From: Anaeromyces robustus
Taxonomy: Eukaryota > Neocallimastigomycota > Neocallimastigomycetes > Neocallimastigales > Neocallimastigaceae
Direction of reading: 5' to 3'
DNA length: 40,000 nucleotides
Assembly: GCA_002104895.1 (NCBI GenBank)
Contig: MCFG01000112.1
Span: 72,501-112,500, forward strand
How positions within the stretch are numbered: the stretch's first letter is position 1; each line of letters opens with the position of its first letter. Below the pieces are notes generated by a model, which saw nothing but the letters and a program-made list of their open reading frames with translations, made no database searches and was not told the DNA's origin. This document shows, in pieces, positions 1 to 40,000 of this stretch. A program made the translations under genes and the position numbers.

Positions 1-6620
<6,620 letters not shown>

Positions 6621-7273
6621 AATCAAAACAAAAGCACAGATAAAACAAAGTTAACAATTTAAAAAAAAAAACAAAAAAAAAAAAAAACAAAAAAACAAAA
6701 AAAAAAACAAAAAAAAAAAAAAAAAAACTATAATAATATATAATAATCATTATAATAAGATGGTTTAAATTCTTTTTAATAATTTTTTAATTCTATGATT
6801 TTTAAATATTATATTCAAAAAAGATTTTATATAAAAAAAAGTATATCTTCTATATTATAATATCATATATATTATATATAATATTTCAAAATCTTCTTTA
6901 TCGTATTAAGTAATTTTTATCGTATTAAATATATATAATATATATTAATATTATAATGTATTAATTACGTTTTTTTTTATCGTATTATATAAATAAACAT
7001 CATATATATATATATATATAAATATTGTTATTATTTTTTTAATAATTTATTTATATCTATCTTTTTAAAAGTTATTAATTTTTTAATAATTAATTTTAAA
7101 ATAATAATAATAATAATAATAATATTAATTTTTAGTTAGCGCATTAACATATTGATGTATTTTGGAATTATATTTATAAAATATTACTAATTAAATCAGT
7201 AAAGGATAAAAAAAAAATAAAAGTATTATAAAAAAAAGTTTAAAAATGTTTATATTATTGATTATTATATTAA
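6621..7273. other. Intergenic AT-rich region
   Basis: Begins with an A-tract interrupted by single Cs (6661-6727) shortly after the stop of the coiled-coil gene, probably within its 3' UTR or just beyond. The rest is AT-rich with three copies of a 12-mer containing a CG (see findings). No gene recognised. A 28-codon hydrophobic frame starting at an ATG at 7246 is too short to call. Confidence 0.6.
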
Positions 7274-7747
7274 TTATTTTATTATATATATTGGATAAAT
7301 TTATTTTTACCATTATATATTTATTTAAATAATAATACTTTCAGTTATAGTATCAACAACAATAATAATAGTTTAAATAATAGTATTAATTATAATAATT
7401 TAGTTAGTAATGCTTCAAGTGGGGTAAATTTTCATTCCAACTCGTTGGAATGGAGTAGGGTATATTATTTCCTTCTTGGTGGAAGAGTTAATCATTATAA
7501 CTTGGGGAAAGAGGAGTGGAACAGTCTTTGTAAGGCGCAACTTAAACCTAGCACCTTTTCGGATGTTCCACTTTTGGTACGTACATCCGCACTTTTACTT
7601 AGAATTATGCCTACTGTTAGTGGCCAGATCTGGTCATTATTCAATAGGTATCCCAACAATCTAACCAAGAGCGTCGAAGCTGACAATTCAGTAGGACAAG
7701 ACAGTAGGTCACACGCATCTAATAATGATAATAACTTTCCAACTTGA
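7274..7747 (+). other. GC-rich island with an open frame of unknown identity
   Basis: From about 7420 to 7745 base composition changes abruptly: 79 of the 180 bases at 7501-7680 are G or C (44%), with many CpGs, against flanks of roughly 10-20%. One plus-strand frame is open from 7274 to the stop at 7745-7747. It starts Asn-rich (IYLNNNTFSYSINNNNNS), continues through NNLVSNASSG, then enters the GC-rich part reading SLEWSRVYYFLLGG and later SGQIWSLFNRYPNN. Other frames are also open over about 190-270 bases, which GC-rich non-coding DNA would give too. There is no ATG in the frame near the start, so a full gene is doubtful. A 10-bp direct repeat ttccaact(c/t)g flanks it at 7435-7444 and 7737-7746. 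It could be a foreign insertion, a transposon remnant, a structured non-coding RNA or part of a spliced gene. I cannot choose between these. Confidence 0.5.
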
Positions 7748-8131
7748 TTTAATTTAATAATATACACTATACCATATGAAGTAATTATTAATTATTACTA
7801 TCTATTAAATAATAAATTATTATTCTTTATTAGATTAAGTTTTAATATGTACAATTACTTTATAACATGTACTTTTTAAATTAAATTTAAATAAAATTTT
7901 CATTATTTTATTGCCAAAAAAAAAAAAAAATTTATTTAAATATATTTATGTATTATAATTATATTTAATGAATAAAAAATTACATATAAAAATACCATTT
8001 TATGCATTTTTATACCAAAAATACCATTTTTTGTGTATTTTTATATATAAAATAAATTTTAACAATGATTATTTATTATATATATTAAAATTTATTTTTA
8101 TTTAATAGATTTATTATCATTATAATTTGTT
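7748..8131. other. Intergenic region downstream of the ATG16-like gene
   Basis: AT-rich, with an A-tract near 7917-7930 and a short imperfect direct repeat containing aaaaataccatttt at about 7988-8002 and 8017-8031. No open frame of note. It would contain the 3' UTR of the minus-strand ATG16-like gene. Confidence 0.6.
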
Positions 8132-12186
<4,055 letters not shown>

Positions 12187-12397
12187 TTTATTTAATTTTT
12201 TTACTTATATATATATATTCTTTTTATAATATTAGTAATATTACACCTAATTTTTGAATATTATTTATTATTTATTATTTGTTATTTGCTTTTTTTATAA
12301 TTAATTTATAATTATTATTTTATTATTATTTTATTATTATTATTATTATCTTTTGTTTTATTTTTTATTTTATTTTATTTATATTTTGAATATAATT

Positions 12398-12468
12398 CTT
12401 TGAAATTTTAAATTATTGAATATATATATATATGATAAACTATTTAGCAATAATTTAAAATTTCAAAG
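12398..12468. repeat. Perfect 21-bp inverted repeat with a 29-bp spacer
   Basis: Arm 12398-12418 (starting ctttgaaatttt) is the exact reverse complement of 12448-12468 (ending aaaatttcaaag). The spacer is a (TA)n-rich 29 bases. It lies 212 bp upstream of the ATG16-like start codon. It could form a hairpin in RNA or a cruciform in DNA; function unknown. Confidence 0.9.
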
Positions 12469-12767
12469 CTATTTATTAGTCAAAGCATTTATAAATATAT
12501 ATTTAACAAGTATAAATTTAGTTTGTAAATAATCAAACTTTATTTAAAATATTTTTTATAATAAGTTAAATGTAAAAAATTGTGTATACATTTAATTTGT
12601 ATTTAAAGAATTGTGAATAAATATTTTAATTCAATATTCATTTATTAAATTTATTTTAGTGTTACACTTTTTTTCAATTAAAAAAAAAAAAAAATATAAA
12701 ATATCCATATTTTCTTTTATTTAATTAACTTAATAAAAAAAAATAAGAGAAAAAAAAAAGAATTTAT

Positions 12768-12868
12768 TTTATTTTATTTTATTTTATTTTATTTTATTAT
12801 ATTTTATTATATTATATTATATTATATTATATTTTATTTTATTTTATTTTATTTTATTTTATTTTTTT
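12768..12868 (+). repeat. (TTTTA)n pentanucleotide array
   Basis: Repeats of ATTTT with an ATATT variant stretch in the middle, in the intergenic region downstream of EFL1. Confidence 0.93.
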
Positions 12869-13033
12869 AACATTTTATTTTATTTTATTATTATTTTTTT
12901 CAATATTTTTGATATAAATAAATATATCTAATTATAAATATTTTATTAGTTACTTCTCAAAATACTATTGAAAAGATATGAAAAAAAAGGGACAATATTT
13001 ATATTTATTTATATAAATATGATTAAATTGAGC

Positions 13034-19116
<6,083 letters not shown>

Positions 19117-19673
19117 TTTTAATGTTTTATAATTCTGTTTAAATATTAATATTAATTATAAAATGTTTAACAACCAAAAAAAAAAAAATATAAAAAAAAT
19201 AAATTATTTATTCTCAAAAATTTTGAAAAATGAAATAAAATATATAATGAATATAATTCAATATATAATAATTTATATATATTTACGTTTTAATCATTAT
19301 TAACCATTTTTTAATGATTTCTTTTAAATATTTTATAATTATTTATTATTCAAATATTTAAACTTTATTATATAATTATTTTTAAATTTATTATTGGCCA
19401 ATCAATTTTTGTAAAACTAAAAATAATTATTTTTTTTTTAAAAAAAAAAATAAAAAAAAAAAAAAAAAAATAAAATTTAAAAATTTTTAAAATATATTAA
19501 CATTATTATATTTTTTACTATTAATTGGAATTATAAGATTATTGAAAAATATATTATAGATATATTTAAATACAGGAGAATTTTATAAATTTATTGAAGA
19601 TTTATTAAATATTTAATATAAATATTTATTTATTGTTACTATAATAAATAAAATAGTATAATTTCAATTTAAT
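19117..19673. promoter_or_regulatory. Divergent EFL1-SDA1 promoter region
   Basis: This 557-bp gap separates the start codons of two divergently transcribed 60S-biogenesis genes. It is AT-rich, with a T-tract meeting A-tracts at about 19431-19469. The palindrome ATTGGCCAAT at 19393-19402 presents a CCAAT box on both strands, about 272-277 bp from each ATG. Shared regulation is inference from position and function. Confidence 0.6.
19393..19402. promoter_or_regulatory. Palindromic CCAAT box (ATTGGCCAAT)
   Basis: A perfect 10-bp palindrome reading CCAAT on either strand, a core site of the heterotrimeric HAP/NF-Y activator. Its centre (19397.5) is within three bases of the midpoint of the two start codons (19395). 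GGCC is rare in this sequence. Confidence 0.5.
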
Positions 19674-23845
<4,172 letters not shown>

Positions 23846-24547
23846 TTTATTTGGTTTATATATATACACTATCTATTATTAATAATCCAAGAATAAATAA
23901 CAATAATATACATTTAATATAAAACAATTTATATAATTAATAAAATATCATATAACTCTTTATTAAAGAATTAATATTTTATATAATAAGAATTAAGTAT
24001 ATTTATATATTTATATTGTTATTATATATTTATTAATAATTATCATTTATATTTAAATTATTTATTTAATTGTATATATATATATATATATATATTATAA
24101 AAGAAAAAAATGATTTTTTTCTTGATAATTTATTTAATACATATTTTTTTAAATTAATATAGATACAATATTTTTAATGTTATTATAAAGTAGTTTTATA
24201 GATAAATTACAAATAAAAGATAAAAAAAAATGCATAAAAATTAAAAAAAGATAAAAATAAAGTTTTTATATTATATATAAAATATAGTTTAATAATTATT
24301 TAAGTTTTTACAAAAAAAAAAAAAAAAAAAAAAAAAAAACAAAAAAAAAAAAAAAAAAACAAAAAAAAATTAAATTTAGAATTATTTATTCATAAAAGAA
24401 GTTTTTTTTTCTTTTTATTATATTCTTTTTATTAATTTTTCTTCTTTTGCATTTTTTTCGACTTTTTTTTGTGTTTCTTTGTTTGTTTATTATTTATATT
24501 TAATTGTTTTGAATTCGATTTATTCGTTTTTTTTGACGAATAGATAC
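23846..24547. other. Convergent intergenic region (SDA1 and SepH-like 3' ends)
   Basis: Lies between the stops of two convergent genes. AT-rich, with a (TA)n tract near 24072-24095 and an A-tract broken by single Cs at about 24312-24369. The stretch 24400-24540 is T-rich on the plus strand. No gene seen. Confidence 0.65.
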
Positions 24548-30486
<5,939 letters not shown>

Positions 30487-31054
30487 TTTGTTTATTCTTG
30501 TATTATCATTTAGAATATCAGTTTTTATTATTGTATAATTTTTTTAATTCATTAAATAAAAAATAGAAACAAAAATAAATATATGTGTTTATTATAAATT
30601 TTAAAAATATTTCCTTAAAAAAATCGAATAAAATTCAATTATAAAAATATTATATTAAAATAAAAATATAAAACTTTTTTTATATTAATTTTTAAATTAT
30701 TTAAAGTTTTATAATTTTAAATATTTATTATATTTTTGATTATTAATATATTAAAATTATAAAAATTTTTATATAATTTTTATTTTTTGTTTTTCTTTTT
30801 TTTTTATTATATTCTTAAAATATATAGTTTTTTAAAGTTTCATAAATTCTTATTTACATTGTATAAAATTTCGTACTACAAAAACTTTATAATATATACA
30901 TATTTATTATAATTATTATTTTAATAATTATATTTTACAATAATAATAATATTAATATTAATAATAATAGTATTAATATTTTTATTATTATTAATATTAA
31001 TATTATTATTACTATTATTATTACTATTATTATTATTATTATTACTATTATTAC

Positions 31055-31112
<58 letters not shown>

Positions 31113-31114
31113 TA

Positions 31115-31204
<90 letters not shown>

Positions 31205-31312
31205 GTTGATAGTTATTTATTCTCTAATTGTTTTTCTCTTTCTATAGGATTATTTAACCTCTAGAAAAGAAATAATTCCATATTTACATATAATAAATAT
31301 AAAATAATAAAA
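30487..31312. other. Intergenic region between SepH-like 5' end and ASH-protein 3' end
   Basis: AT-rich. The part nearest 30487-30900 would be the promoter and 5' UTR of the minus-strand kinase gene. From about 30940 to 31205 it is dominated by an imperfect (ATT)n array with ATTACT variants. No gene is supported; a short terminal frame at 31213-31260 is discussed under rejected items. Confidence 0.65.
30940..31205 (+). repeat. Imperfect (ATT)n array, intergenic
   Basis: Trinucleotide repeat with interspersed ATTACT and ATTAAT variants, immediately downstream of the ASH-protein gene on the minus strand. Confidence 0.92.

Positions 31313-40000
<8,688 letters not shown>

Larger units (their letters stand above)
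12187..13033. other. Intergenic region between ATG16-like 5' end and EFL1 3' end
   Basis: Holds the presumed promoter of the ATG16-like gene (minus strand) and the 3' flank of EFL1 (minus strand). Contains a perfect 21-bp inverted repeat and a pentanucleotide (TTTTA)n array, both listed separately. No gene seen. Confidence 0.7.

Noticed and set aside
7246-7332. Short hydrophobic frame starting MFILLIII
   Set aside because: Only 28 codons in extremely AT-rich DNA, where Ile/Leu/Phe runs arise by chance; it is not in frame with the GC-rich island.
7495-7767. Minus-strand open frame across the GC-rich island
   Set aside because: It contains no recognisable domain, and overlapping frames are expected when GC content rises; the plus frame has equal or better claim.
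31213-31260. Possible extra last exon of the ASH gene (RLNNPIEREKQLENK)
   Set aside because: The preceding exon reaches its own stop at 31315-31313 before any usable GT donor, so no in-frame splice to this segment is evident.

Overview
The window is eukaryotic, extremely A+T-rich and intron-dense. Coding exons are separated by many short GT-AG introns, several of which are swollen by hundreds of bases of (AAT)n, (AAAT)n or compound microsatellite. The combination of a SepH/Cdc7-type septation kinase, a giant ASH-repeat protein of the kind found in motile flagella, Asn-rich protein tracts and AAT-dominated repeats best fits an early-diverging zoosporic fungus. My best guess is an anaerobic gut fungus (Neocallimastigomycota). 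That assignment is inference; no rRNA or other marker lies in the window.

Layout. (1) 1-6620 (+): the 3' part of a large coiled-coil gene of at least 21 exons. Every exon is a whole number of codons, and most carry one copy of a repeat that begins like xLTLxxND and ends like DLNxRLA, so the intron sits at the same place in every repeat. (2) 6621-8131: intergenic, holding a strikingly GC-rich island (about 7420-7747) of unknown origin. (3) 8132-12186 (-): ATG16-like autophagy gene with an N-terminal coiled coil and a C-terminal WD40 propeller. (4) 13034-19116 (-): EFL1/Ria1, the GTPase that releases eIF6 from pre-60S ribosomes. It contains what reads as a textbook U12-type AT-AC intron at 16832-16952. 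(5) 19674-23845 (+): SDA1, another 60S-maturation factor, divergent from EFL1 across a 557-bp gap with a palindromic CCAAT box at its midpoint. (6) 24548-30486 (-): SepH/Cdc7-like kinase with a C-terminal armadillo/HEAT-like region. (7) 31313 to beyond 40000 (-): HYDIN/CFAP-type ASH-repeat protein, 5' end outside the window.

The genes do not form one pathway. EFL1 and SDA1 both act on the large ribosomal subunit and could share a promoter; the others are autophagy, septation signalling, flagellar axoneme and an unrecognised coiled-coil protein. The observations most worth following are the AT-AC minor intron, the exon-per-repeat coiled-coil gene, the GC-rich island, the central CCAAT palindrome, and a compound microsatellite of the same architecture in introns of two unrelated genes.
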